64,000 nt of DNA, from NCBI GenBank assembly GCA_965644295.1, contig CBFFRP010000645.1, positions 1-64,000 of the forward strand, given 5' to 3'. This document shows, in pieces, positions 47,401 through 62,400 of this stretch. How positions within the stretch are numbered: position 1 is the first letter of the stretch; each line of letters opens with the position of its first letter. The notes beneath the pieces are model-generated. The model did no database searches, had not been told where the DNA came from, and saw only the letters and a program-made list of their open reading frames with translations. The position numbers and the translations under genes are program-made. Source of the stretch: Paraphysomonas bandaiensis. Taxonomy: Eukaryota; Chrysophyceae.

Positions 47401-50400
47401 TGGCGGTACTTATCGAACCATGATATGAAGTAATCGTAACCTCCCATGCGTGACGTTTCACCAAGCCAAAGTCGTCCCCATACTCGTCAATATCGGATAT
47501 ATATATTTCTCCCAGCTCATAGGAAGTATCTTCATCAATGTACACTGTTGGTACATGGATGACATCCCACGGCATATTCTCACTCGACGTAATAAGCGGC
47601 TCCAATAGCTCCATTCCGGGAAGATGAACACACGCGTAATCATTAGTGGGGTTGACTCTCACTAATATCTCTGCATTGGACATAGCTTCATCGCCAAAGT
47701 CATTCATGTGTAATACATCGACAGCAACAATGTTGATTCGCGCCAGAGAACCCGAATCCTTGCTGTTAAAATTACGTGAAGGCGAAAATATGATACCACC
47801 AAGAGCACTATTGATATCGTTCAGCTTGCCTTTAAACTTAATGTAGGAACTAGCAATCCCCTTTCCAATTAGAAACTCTAACGACAACGGAACTTCCTCA
47901 AAACTGATCACGCCATGAGGAGAGCTTACTGTAATTTCAATTAACTTCTGACCACTACTATGTGTCCTTGGCAAAGTATTGGGTAGGTGCCATCCCCGTG
48001 AACCCTCGGGATCATCACCATCTGACACATGTATCCCACTTATGAAAACTGCTTCATCTTCATACACTGCAAAAATATCATCCGGTGTTACTATAGTGGG
48101 TGTGTCAGGCTTCCCCCTAACATTAACTGGCAACACTATCCTATCAGTGAGTTCACAAGAGGAGCTATATTTCGATTCTCTCGCATAATCACACAACGGA
48201 CCCAAACCCGTATTCCCCAAATCATTAATGGTTATAACGATTTCGTCTGATCCGAAATATTCGGCATTTGGAAGGTAGTACAGCCCATCTAAAGCTACGC
48301 TTGTGTAATCCACACTGAATGTGAGTTCAAGAATGGAAAAAAGGTTGTGGTTGCTGTGCTCCACAATCGTAAATGGGACAGAAGACGCTGAATAATCCAC
48401 CCCAAAAGTACCATTCATAGCGTACAGTGACAACTTCATTTCTCCATTATTTGCCTCCATAGCATCAACGTCACGGACATGTATTCGGGAGATTGCACAC
48501 CTTGAGTCTTCCACACAAAGAAGCGGCGTCACATCGATAACACTGCGTGACAGTTGGTCGTATTCAGCCATGAGAAAATCATGAATAGCAAGATTATCTA
48601 TACCAACTACTGGAGGGTCATTAGCCGGCTCAACAATAATATCAACGTAGCTCTCATCACTCAGAAAACCAGCATCCGTGGCAGTGATTTTAATCATATC
48701 CAGTGTGGTTATACCACGAACTGCGGCATCTCTGTTTCCTGTGCCTGAATTCCAATTCAGGTCTGGGATATATAACATATGTTGAAGAGCCACATTCACA
48801 TCGCCCAACGGCCCTCTCATCACAATATAATCATCATGCAATCCAGAACCGTAGTCGAAAGAAATCGTGTCAGGCACTCTGTACAGCGATAATTTACCGT
48901 GTGAAGTATTCAGAGTAACAACAACAGTTGAATCAATAATACTTCCATTCGGAGACACCAGATTCGAAGCATACTTAAGGAAATCAATCGATCCTTTATC
49001 AGCATAGGTCGTGTTATATATGGGGTCATTGTTCAAGGGATTACGGCCTATATTCTCAGTGTTTCGAAGAATATATCTGTCACGCTGCGTTACAAGTGCT
49101 ATATCCGGGTCATGTATTCTAAAGGAAAGAGCCGACATGTTTACGACTTCTTCAGATCGCACACCTACGGCAGTAGATACTTCACGCACAACATCTTCAG
49201 ATACACTTCCAATTATACCAGTTGAGTCCTCCATTGTTAGAAGAGCTGAAAACGATGGAAGGGCTATATGTGGACGATCATTAACGGCATCTACCTCAAG
49301 AACTATTTTTCTCGTCAAGTGCCTTGGCCCACCGAAGCCAATATTACCTAAATCGTTAATGGTAATCTCAAAGACGTCGTTCCCAAACCAATTCATATCC
49401 GAGGTATATGTCAGTGTTCGAAGCACGGATATCAACTGGTGGTACCTTCCATGTAAACATATTTCTCTGAATCCTACCATCTCTCCTTCGTAAAAGACAG
49501 GAGTATTCGATATGATGGAAATTGAGCCCAGATCGGACACTTCCAGGGTGCCATATTGCACTGACAATGTTGCATTGAACATGTTTCCGACTATTGAATT
49601 ACGATTAGTATAATCATCTGAGAGCCATGACCCATACTTCGCCCAAGAAGCGGTCAGCATAACTTCATTTTCAACATTGTATATATCAATATCGGGGTCA
49701 TCGATTGCGAAGTCATGCCCAAGAGAGTATGTCTCGTCTTCTCTCAAATAGGCGACTCCAACATCCCACGAAGTTTCGTTATCATACAACACTCCCAGTG
49801 CTGCCGATTGAAGATGAATCACAGGCGGATCATTCAAGGGTAGAATGTGAACTAACAACTTTTTATTTACAGCAGCGGAGGTTTCGTTGTCAATAGCGGA
49901 CACATGACCATCCCACGCAGAAATACGTATGTAGTCATAGCCATTCGCATTTGTTGCCGGCATATACTTCAAGGTAGACAGCAGGAGGTTGACCTCAAGC
50001 AAGTCACCGGCAACAATCAATGCACCCCCGTCTACAGCTAAGCTTCCGTTGTCTTGATCGGTAGGTATCGGTTGTCCACGACTAATTGTAACGCTAGCAG
50101 CAGAGCCAATATTCGGGCTCTCTCGCTGCACGCTAACGGTTCCACGATCACATGTGATTAGAACTGTAAGTTGTCCCTCGCCAGAGTCGATATCTTTGAT
50201 CTGAATGCCGTGCTGTACAACTTTTCTGTGAGGATCTATACCACCCATGCTACCTACAATAATCATGCCTTCAGTCGACATAGCAGTCATATCACTCTCA
50301 GTGCCACCCCCAAAGAGAATAAACTCACCACCTAGTCGAACGTCAGTATCCTCGTATATAACGAGAGTATGTCCGTCACGCAATGGGGTTTCTCGCCACA

Positions 50401-53400
50401 GTATCTCAGGAGGGTCGTTAACTGGTGAAACAGTCACCATGAACGTGAACATGGTATCACTAACTGCAGAAAATGTGTCCAATGCTCTATTATTGCGGTT
50501 CGATAGCCTAATGATGACAGTGACATTTCCATTCCAATTATTTTCCGGTTGGTACTGTAAGCCGCTTACGGCAGTGGCTATATCTGCTGGAGACCCAGCA
50601 ATCATAACAGTTGTGTGCCAGTCAAGCAAAGACCCTCCTGCAGTATTCACTACTCCCTGATAGCCGGAGTGAATACGGAATCCATAGTTATGAACTCCAT
50701 TCCTGACCTCTCGCACTCGGGTCACAGATCCCACACCAGTCAGTCGATTCCCTTCAACTGCGAGCAGAGATGGTGACAGCGCGTAGGGTAACGCAGAATC
50801 CATCAGCATAGATATGTACCAGGTATACCCCCTTTCCTTATTGGGACCTGTCCTACCCACAAATAAGCGCCCCGTTCCAAGCAGAGGGTCTGTCATCGAA
50901 TCGAGTGACATCAGAGCATCTCTGAGTTCTACTGCGCTGATATCATATGGCAATGGCACAGTCAAGTCGCCTCCATAAGACAGCCGGAATGACCCACCCA
51001 CGAAATTTGAAGGTCTCACTGTTCGTACAGAAACTGACTGGTCGTTGTGGCTTTCTGTCGGAAAATGTGCAACTCGCACATTTAGATAGTTGGCACCATG
51101 ATATATAACTGTCCATGATACGTACGGTGATTCCTCAGCTGCATCACCAATACCAGCCACATACTTAGATACAGTGATTGAATCCACGAATGAAGAAAAA
51201 AAGGAAACCGATGACAAGAGACTTTCGAGAGATTCACCCTCCTTAGTACCAGCTGCTTGGGCATACGGCTCATACGGACCTTTCACCTCTTGCTCCTTCA
51301 TAGAAACAGTAGCTACATATATCGGCCCAATAACCTCATACGCCGATATATTAACTGGGTGAGATACTGTGAGATAGAAAGCAGGATAGTCACTACTAAC
51401 AATGGTTGACCTCGCTTGGCTATGATTGGCAGACACAAAATCGTATCGTATTTCAATTACTTCCTCATGGTGATTGGATTCAGTAGATACAGCAAGTACA
51501 CGTGGACTTCCGAAGCCAGGTGTCACTCGTGACACTAACACATCAGCTGGGTAATGTACAAGACCAATATCACCAGACTCTACCGTCCAGTCCCCAGTCA
51601 AATTCGTAGTTATAGGCTGAATTAATGGTAACTCGGCACCGCCACTCATTCCAGAAACTGCAAAATACGCTATAGTCCACGTGTAATTGCTTTCTTGGCC
51701 TACGTTGGAACGAGTAACTGAAACAGCATCAATAGACTCCATGTCCATCAAAATCGATGCCATCATGTCTGCTGTTGCGTTAAAAGCAATCGGCGAGCTC
51801 ACATCCATCCCAAAACCGAGCCTGAAGTATCCACCTAATGAATTACCAGGACGTGATCGCACAACTTCAACTCTTTCGATCACTCCGCCACTAGTTTCGA
51901 CAATCGAATTTCCATATACAGTCATCAATGAAAAGTCAAAACTAACCTCATGGAAAGTAACTTGCCATTTACAACCTGTCCTACAAGCTCCATCGCCCCT
52001 GTCTGTATCATCTCGCTCGACAGATACCTTACCCCCTCCACATCCTTCAAGCATCTTCTCGATCTTCGCCTGAATAGAGTGTCCAATTCCGCGTCCATCC
52101 CCATATTCACTGCGCTCTGAACTTCTCATAGCAACAGCGTTGATATGAATATCATCAGTAATCAGTTGCACAGACGCTGGTGCACTACCGTCCTCATATA
52201 CAGGACGCGGGGCTCCACACTTGGCGCCTTCCACAACATTCAGGCTCAGTCTAAAAGTAGCGTTCCAGAAATGGCTGACGGGGTAAGAATTTAACAAGTA
52301 TGTTTGTATGGACTGTATTTCATCAACGTGATACGCAACTGTCATTACCTCCTGAGTTTCTATAGTGCCTCCATGTGCAGCAGTCACAACTGCCTCCAAC
52401 TGAAGTGAACTTTGTGTTGTACGGTCCAAACCATTCGGATTAGTCACAGTCAGCTGCGGAAAGTCAAACACGTCGTCCTCGTCTACAGTAAGGTGTACAT
52501 CGCTGCTAGAAATCGAAACAGTTGGGGATGATCTAGATGTAATCACTTGCACTGGAAGGATAACTGAGGATGTAGCACCTTTGGAATCTGTTATCGTAAT
52601 ATTGATAATGTCACTGCCATATGTATACGATTCCGAAACATACTCGGCACTGAGCAACAAAGCATTTACAGAAGAAAGATCACCTCTACATTCCACCCAG
52701 AAAGAGTCTCTACTAACTACCTCAAACACTTTAAACTGTGCCATAGACACGTCTGAAAATGATACGTTGCCGTGACCAACTGCAATCGACATATGGTAGA
52801 CTTCACCGTCTGTCATGTCCACGTCATAAACAATAGACTTATTCCTAAAACTATCAGAAACAACGGGAACTGCTGTATATTCACTGACATTGATGAGGCC
52901 CCACAGTTCAATATCAGGGGCATCATTCACTGGTAAAATTGTTAATGTCACATTATCATGGGCAGTCATATGAACTCTATCTTTTCCATAGTTTCCGAGG
53001 TCGTCAACAAATATATCCATGTAGGCATTTCCATTGAAATTTCGTTCTGACTGTACGTACACTTCACGAAGAGCGCTATTTATATCATCAATTCTTCCTT
53101 GAAATGACAAAGCCCTATTGAACGTAATGTCATTCGGCATTGTGGAATTCTTTTTGAAAAAGCAGTGTGTACATTGTACATGTACTCGAGCAGATGTCAC
53201 TAGCTGAGAAGACCGCCGCTTTGAGTACAGTGGCGAATTGCTGTCACGTAAAAACAGAACATCTGGATCGCTAACAGAAAAAGGGAGTGGAATAGCAGCA
53301 TCCTCGTCCACCCTCAATTCAGTGTAACTGATAACGGGTGGGTCATTTTCTGGTACCACCGATACCATTGAAACGGCAGTGGAATTAAGGCTTTTGGTAC

Positions 53401-56400
53401 GGTCATCATACACAGACAATGTAACTCTAACATTGCCATGGAAGTTCTTCGGGAAAGCAAACGCGTACATGCGACATGCTGTCAGCAATGACTTGATCTG
53501 AGTGGTAAAGTGAACTTCATTACTTCGTGCATCTTCAGCGGTAAATATAGTATCGGACACGTTTTCGTGAACCTGCGGGAGGCTGATGTCTACAAGGTCA
53601 TTATAGTTTTCTGTAATTCCAACGATATCAACGTGAAAACTACCATGATACAACTCTTCGCCTGAAAACGGATGACTATAGACTAAATCGTCTACAATAT
53701 TAGCGGCGGACAACAGTGAATCTTCTGCAACGCGAATATCTTTGAGAATGAGAATAGGCGGTTCTCTTTCGTCAAGCACTTCAAACGATATCGTTTTAGA
53801 ACTCTGCTTTGGACCATCAATTCCGAAGTTTCCCCTATCATTGACAGCAATATTGACAGTATAATCCGAATTCTCATGCATACCATCCGGAATTGAATAT
53901 GATATCGCACTGATGTAGCAGTTTACAGCGTCAATATGACCAACAATTGTGAGGCTGGAGTACGTAAGAGGCTCAAACATATCGTCCGTATCATATCTGC
54001 GGTCAAACCAGTTTACAATACTCTCGCGCCTACTGGAAGCGTCATTACAAGTCTCAGCACTGATAATCCCAGTGAAATAATCAATGAATTCTATATTACA
54101 GACAGAGGCAATATGAGTGTCCACACGCAACACACCACAATCAGGAACCGATATATCTACATGGATAGTCCCAGTGTTTTCGTTCTTGCCATCGAACACG
54201 TCTACATCCAGTATATACAACTCAAGGTCCGCTAGCGACATTTCTTCGTTCCTCTTAATTTTAGTAAGCATCTCGTACTGATCTAACATAGAAACGACTG
54301 GCTCATCATTTATCGGCAGTAAAAAAAGACTGAGCTCGTACACCTCCTTCGTATCACACTGAAAGTAAATAAGAGCAGTCATTTCACCATGAGAATTCTC
54401 TCTCGCAGTAAAGACCAACGTAGGCAGGATCTCGCTCAATTTCGAAACACTACTGTAAACTCGAAGAGCCATGTCACCATGTGATTTGGATATGTACGAC
54501 ACTTCCGAGCCTTCCCAGTCACCCTCATAACCATTTATAAAAGAAAAATGTCCATATGAGGAATAAAACTCAATCGTACACACGACTGATGACGACTCAT
54601 GACCAGAAGTTAAAAGAATAGATTCCGTACCAGTAAATCTGACTGGATTGTCCTCTTCACCAACCACTGCATGACGTGGTACAGTCAAGTATGGCGCGAC
54701 AGCAACTGAACATACGTTGAACTCAACAACAGCGGTTGTTGTGCCTTTATCGTCCAGGCCGTGAGTAGCCACATGAGCATTATCAGATATGAACAATTCA
54801 ATGCTAACTAAATCTGTCATATTATATTCAATAGATTCACGGGACCCAGAAAAGTATTGCACATTTCCCTGTGATAAGTACGATGTGAGTACGTCCGGGG
54901 TTCCTCGCAGTAGTACCGCAGATGAAAGAGTCCCATCATCCATGACATCAAGGTCCGAGAAAGACTTCTGATATTGAGGAATCGAAGCAACTACACTGCT
55001 GTGTGAAAGTTGCGACTGAATTCGTAAGTAGAAGATCGGCATCCAGCGTGAACCAGGAACACTAACGTGACTTTGAATGGACACAAAGCTCAAATCAACC
55101 ACATCACCTGCGGATATATTTCTAGCTACGGTATCGATGATTATTAGTGGCATTTCAAAGACCGGTAAAATATCTATTTCAAATGATGCTCGTGTTGAGG
55201 CTACCAATTGTTTGTCGTCTTCGATATCCAATTGCAGTGATACGAAATCGGACGCGGAATTTTCTGCATATGGGGTGTACAAAATATCATCAAGAAGACT
55301 TCGAATGCGAGCAACATCGATAGTTAACGATACGTGCTTCAAGCTGGTCGATACCACTTCAAAAATTCCATCACTGCTGCGATAGCTGTCAATACTTAAC
55401 TGTCCTTCGCTTGCGGATACAATTAGAGCGGCTCGACATGCGTTGGGGTTTACACATGAACCAACAACAGATTGGATGGAACACGCATCACCAATGTAAA
55501 AACTGCTGTTAACTGCAACTTTAGCCACAGTTGGACAGGCTACAGCAACTTTCATTGGAATGTCGACCACAATACTAAAAGATGCAGACACTGACTCGGC
55601 TCTATTAAATGGAAGAGATGGCTCAATATTTCCAGGGCGTCCAAGTACAGTATGTGTCAGAGAGGTAACCAAAATTGTAACAGTGTCGGTATGAAGAGGC
55701 ATAACAGCAGGCTGATACTGCAGATACGATAACACGGTAGCGACTTCTTCTTTTGAGATAAAAAATGATATTTCTCGACTGCTCGTGGATTTTATGGCAT
55801 TATAAGGCTTATAAGACTTTAAATTTTGTACAAATGCGTCCGATAACGCGAGTTTACCTTCATTACACCACACTTCGATTAATAAAGGGTAGTAGTCATC
55901 GATATCTGTAACAGTAAACGCTCGAAGATACATGGGGGCTCTTGAAGTAATCACTTGTCCAAGAACATACGGGGATGAATAATTGACTGATATCACAGGA
56001 GCATCATCCACACTGTCGACAAAAACTAAAAACTCCTTAGAGAGAGCTGATGGCACATTGCTAGTTGAATCCTTGAGTGTAGACACTGAAAATAAAACAG
56101 ACCCTACAAAATCCCCTGGTGGTGTATACACAATTTCAGCTATAGCTTCATTGATGTCATCCACACTCGACGCACGGATATGAAGCAAAGAACCATGGCT
56201 GAATATATCTACTCCGCGCAACATCTCTACAGTCATCGGCAACAGTAGTTGGCCTTGTTCACATGATATTAGTACATCAACAGTATCAGCACTATCACAT
56301 AAAACCGATATGTTCAAATTTCGTAACATACTGTCTTCCTTCATATGTACTGTAATATTTGGTACAACAATAGACATTCCCCCAACAGAACCAGAATCTG

Positions 56401-59400
56401 ACACAACTCGGATGGGTACCATGCGAGATACAATTTCAGCCACTCCAAAGGGTTCCCATCTAGAGACACTGAGATGCAAAACATCATCAGATGTGCCTTC
56501 AAAGCGTACATTACCCAAAATGCGGTTAATTGTATGCTGTGGCCCAACAATACTATGTGAATTCGGTTTATTTTGTAGTTTATACCAACCAACTTCAACA
56601 AAGTCATTAGATGTCGCATCAAACTGATACGATGGCAACGAAATAACTCCACCTTTCTCCGTAGAAATATTCACCGACAACATTTCAGAGCCGGTCAGAT
56701 CATCTGGATTCGCCACGCCGGCAAGCACCAGTGGCACAGCTACTCTAGCTGGTGCAATAGCACGAGCAAGGAACACATCTACGGTGATAGGGTCCTCCAC
56801 GGGAAGAACAGATACTGAACATGATGTTGGATGGGATTTCGACTCGTCTGGTACGAACCTACCCATATAAGCGAAAAACTGCAGATCAATAATGCCGTAG
56901 TAGTTGGGAAATGGCTTTATCACTATCAGCTGAAGCAGCTCAGCGATATCGACAATTGGTCCACTGAGACTATAAACACCTTCATGTCGAGCGAACTCAA
57001 CTGCACCCACAAAAGAATGTGTAAACTCAATTGAACAATCTTGCACGCCAGCAATATCGATGGCCACTATATTGGCATCTTTTACTACATGATCAAATTC
57101 CAAGGACAACTGAAGCCGAGCTACAGAGTCTTCATCTACCTCAGAGTCGAAATTCACAACACGCAGTTTTGGCAAGTCGACTGTGGGAAGAACATAGACA
57201 GGAACTGTAGCCACAATTTCATGAATTGCTTCCATATTCCCTATGCCCACTGTGTCATTCCCAACAAATGCTCCCATATCAAGAGCAACTATGCGTAAAG
57301 AGTCTGATTCCACCCAGTTTTCTTGAATCACCTTAAGATTACCTTGGCCACTGAACAGCAATGGATTATAATCAATAGAAAGATCGATATTAGGTCCAAA
57401 TGCTACAGATCCTGACACGTCACCAACTCGACTAATATTGAACTGATTCGGTTCCCAGTTCGCAAGGGAGGTGAATTCAATGATGTACTCATAGCCAACT
57501 TTATATCCATCATCCGATTCATTCGCAAACGTAAACACGGTGACATCATTGATACCTTCCAGCTCTTCCAGTGCAACTTCAATAACTTCTGGTTTCGCGC
57601 CGACCTGAATTGATCTCGTTCTCGCTCCATTGCAGATCAAATTGTACTCGCCAGAGAGAAAGTCGCCTTTGGTCCGCACCAACTCAACACGTATGTCTCC
57701 GCGTAAGTCGCCCCTTCTATTGTTAGAGCTTAACACAACAGAGTTGTTCTTTGCAGATAGGAGAGGAAAGTTCACCCCATGTTTAGGTGGGATATTTAAG
57801 AATCTCACTTCCCATGAATAAGTCTCTTTTCCATAGGAATCCTCGTACGGTGATCGTGAAACCACAACGATAGGCTTAAAATTGTCACTACGACTGGAAT
57901 TCGTACCAACTGTAGACTCGAAGGCCATGTCAAAGCAATGGTCAACAAGCGCTTGTATAGCAAGTTCGAGCGAATCAGCACTTACATTTGTCGAGAGTAG
58001 CTCAGTTTGAGCATATGCGTTTCCTACCGACGTGTTAGATTGGATAAAATATGAGCAATCAAGTGACAATCTAAAGGCACTACTATTGTGATCAACGCTT
58101 CCCAATGTGGTAGACACTGTAGTAATCTTTTGCACCTCTTCGTGATGGCGCAATGAGAATATAGAAAGCACATAGATCTTATTTCGTCCGTCAGTTTCTA
58201 CAACCGAGTTCCACTCTTCATCTGGAATGTACTGAAGCGAAGCAAGGGCTTTGTTGACATGGTACAATGACCCCATAAACGTTAAGTTTCCTTTGATATC
58301 AAAGTCAGAAAAAGTGATCCCTTCATGATTGGACAAGAAAAGTTCACCATGCCCTACCATAAGCGACATAGCTACTTGTGCTTGCATCTGTGCAGCCGCT
58401 GTCAAATGATCAGAATCAAGTACAGAAATACCCGGCAGATTTGTCATTGTATCTTCGAAGAGTACTATTCCTCTTGTAGGAAATAAAACTGTTGGAGAAT
58501 CATCAACAACAGATATTGATATGTTCAGGGTCTTTTCAATGGGAATGGAAGCCAATGCCCCCATGCCAGACATCGCAGCCAGCTTGAGGTGGTCCTCGAT
58601 CACAGCACGATCCCACTTTCCATGTGTCACGAAGTGTCTTGCAGGGAGTGTCAACCCATTGGAAGGAAAATAAACGATGCTGGACAACAGAGACGATATA
58701 GATTCCTTATCTCCATTGAGGCGATACGAGCTTCTCAACGGGCTCAGCGATATTGGCTCAATCGACTTGTCCCACTCCATGTCACAGTCCACACATATGC
58801 CCCACAAATTGTCAACATCCATATTATATGTCTGAGAACAATACAGGCGGTCGTTTCTCTGTCCAGTCATATGTATACAAGATGAATACGCGTCACCGCC
58901 GTGAACAAAAGGGAAATAGCACCTCGTAGATGTATCACCGTCAAGTGCAGCACCAGGAAGTGCGGTGTTCGTTGGAGAGAGTAAGCATTTCTCAGAAGTC
59001 AAAGATACGTCACTCCCACTGCCGATGTGCAAATTTTCTACAAGACTACTCCCGAAATCTATTAAGAGCAACAAACTGTCTACGTTACCATTCGAATTTA
59101 ACGTAATATCAGTGACAGTGGTTTGCTCGAGCCCTTCCACCAAGCGAAGCTTGCTTTCAAGCTCAGATTGTAGACTCGGGCTGTTAAGTTGAACTTTAAA
59201 ATCAACTACCGGTTTGGTAGCAATTATTTCAACACTGCCCGACAAAGGTGACATACCAGCGACAAGTCGACGTGCAGAAAACACAAAATTTTCAGAAAAT
59301 TGTGACAGACAGATTCGTCCCTCCCAAACATCAGGTTTCAAAGCCACATCCGTGTTATCTCTAAGTCCACACTCCTCGTCAGGCATAAGAAGTGGAACGC

Positions 59401-62400
59401 TCCCCATGCTAGAAGGAAAAGTGACAGTCCAAGAATACACATGTTTACCCAAGGATCCCACCTCTGATGAGTACTCAGACCTGGCAACATCAACGCAGCA
59501 AACACCTGCTACATAGGACACCGCTGCTGCAAATTCATCATCCGAAGCATGAGCAGAAACCATAGTTGACGCTTCGTAAAGTGACAATGGAAACGAACCA
59601 GTCGATGCATCATACGACTTACTAGTGCTCCAAACCTCGGTCGAGGTATTATACACAGCAGTAACCGAAAACACCTGCACTTCATTAATAGAAGCAGATG
59701 ACCCTCGAGTAGTTTCAACGACATCAAGATGTGTCCATGGTGACAATGTCATATTCTGAATAAGAATGGGCGGTACATTCCCAGTCGATCCACTAACAAC
59801 ATAAAAATTACTATCAAAATCTTTCTCAGACTCAGATATAAATGTGATGGTGGTTGAAAACACCTCTTCCGGATTACCGCTCTCTGGACATATCCTTCCA
59901 GAAGTAGAATTCGACGTCAGAGACACTCCCGCCACAGTAGACAGTGACAAGAGAGTTTCGAACAAAGTACTGCCATCTCCTGAGCAAGGCTCACCAGAAA
60001 CCACGTCATTATTATCACAAAGTGGTAGAGAATCCGGTAGTATATTATCGTATATCCAGATATATCTAACAGCCTTTTCTCCCCGGAATGACACACTAAA
60101 AAATTCAGCATCAGGAACCATGTCGGATACAACAAAAGAGTCGAACAAGGACTCCGACGAACAGTGAAGAGTTTGAGTTTCATTTACTTGTGACCAGCGT
60201 GGAGTGTTAATTGACAGCAAATATCTATCACTCGATTGGGCATCACCGGGCGCTATACGCCTCACATCAACACTTTCGGAGCCTAGGCCAACCAAATCAG
60301 CATCTTCAATTGTAATATCAGGAACATGTATGGTAAGGTATTCATGGCTATCTAGCAAGTGGGACAGCCCTGATGACACAGAAACAGTAATAGTATATGA
60401 CGTTAATGGAACCGGTCCAACTTCACTCGTTTTCGTCGTCGAAACTTGGAATGCGCAGCTCTCGGCGATGCATATTATATCCTCCAGTGCCTTCGTAACT
60501 GTTGCACTCGTGGCTGATTCTGTATGATCTCCATTTCCAACGCTCATCCAAGATGTAGTTCGGGAATAGTTTGGCGAATCAATACGCAACCTAAATTTGC
60601 CGGATATTTTGTCGCCAACATCTCCTCGTGTGTGGGTTAGATATACTCTAGGAGATGGATATCCCAACACACCCGCAGTGTCCACACTCATTCTAGGTAA
60701 CTCCACAACTTCGTGAGACTTCACAACAGACACAGACCAAAGACAATTACCCTCGGGGTTATCACATCCTCGCGGGATTGTCTTGGTACTTCTGATCCCA
60801 GGGAGTCGGCTAAGACGAAAATCAACCTCATCCGCAGTCGCACGAACAGATATTTCTTGGGTTGATGCGGTTACTCCGTCAGGGTACTGAAATGATATTT
60901 TGATATAACCACCGAGGGGTTCTGTGCCTCGAACGATTTCCTCCACGTCAAAAGATATAGAATCATCGTTTTCAAACGGCAAACAAAGAGAACAATATTC
61001 CTCTTCCAGTATGTCAACATTGGTTGACCCTTCACTCCACACTACGTCGACGTTGTCGATTGTCCCACCAAGCGTCAAAAAAGTAAGTTTCCACGACCAA
61101 GAGTATATTAACGAGTCATCCAGTTCACCGTTTACGACGTTTTCAATCGATGTTAGTCCCAGCACATCCATTAAATCTACTGCATTTTGAAGTTGTACAG
61201 TAGTATCATCTGCACTCGCACTTGAATTGAAACGGATGACATGACTACGAAGTGGCTGTAGGCCATGGGAACGTCCACGACCAAACGATAAAACAAAATC
61301 CCCATGCAATGTATCATTATTTCTACTTCGTAAGGATATAAGTTGCTCTTCAGCCTGCAAAGATCCTTTCTCTGTTCGGTACACAGCAATGGAAGGAATA
61401 ATTGCACTCGAATTACTCGCAACAGCCGAGTGCACTTGAAACCGCAGAAGCGGTAAAACGTCCCGTGCTGCATTAGTCAGAAAAGTCACAAAGAGGTAGC
61501 CGTACAAAGAAGACGGAGACGTTTCGTTTCTCAACTGAAAACTCACTTGAACCTTTCCTATATTCTTTAGGCCTTCCAAAGCACCTTTCAACGATAGCGC
61601 AGAAGCCTCAAATTGGCGATTACCGTATAGCACAAACGCAGAAGCATCAGTAATATTGTAACCATCAAAAAATACAACCACATCTATATCGTTCATTGGG
61701 ATTTGTCCATTAGTAGAGTGGAGCTCAAGAGCCTGAGTTTCATATCTCCACGGTATTTCCACTCTTATGCCAATCGTATCAGCAACTTCCCTCTTCGACT
61801 TCCCTCCATGAAACCGCACCTCGACATCTTTTCTGAGAGGATATTCAAAGGCATGCGTGTCCTTTAGAAATGCAAAGTTGCCATATTCACCTGATGCTAT
61901 TACAGCACTAACATTGGGCAAAACAGTATTTGAGTCCTCCGCCTGTTCAGATAATATAGTCACACCACCGACCGCAAGCGCACTGTGCTCACTCACAACC
62001 AATGGACCAGTGTGATCAGAAGTATGTTCCCATACAAGTGCATTTCCGCTATGTGTATCAATGTCAACTTTGACAGAATACGTATAGGTCTTCACACAAG
62101 GATAAGATATATTATCCAGGCATTTTCCATAGAAACCATTATCAGACACGTAAATAGTGAGTACATCAGAATCACCATTGACGTCATTGCTATATATCTT
62201 CGCAGACCTCAACGCTTTCGTTAATGCCTTCGGAGTTCCCCTAATACTCAGTCTGTGCGGAGTATCAACAACGAGACGCTGACACCCGCTCCGGGCAAGG
62301 CCTGCAGATGATATATCTACATTTATCCCACTAGCAGAATCTATCCACAAGTCCAGATAGCCGATATCCAACATAGAAAGCGAAAAGTCTGTATCGCTGA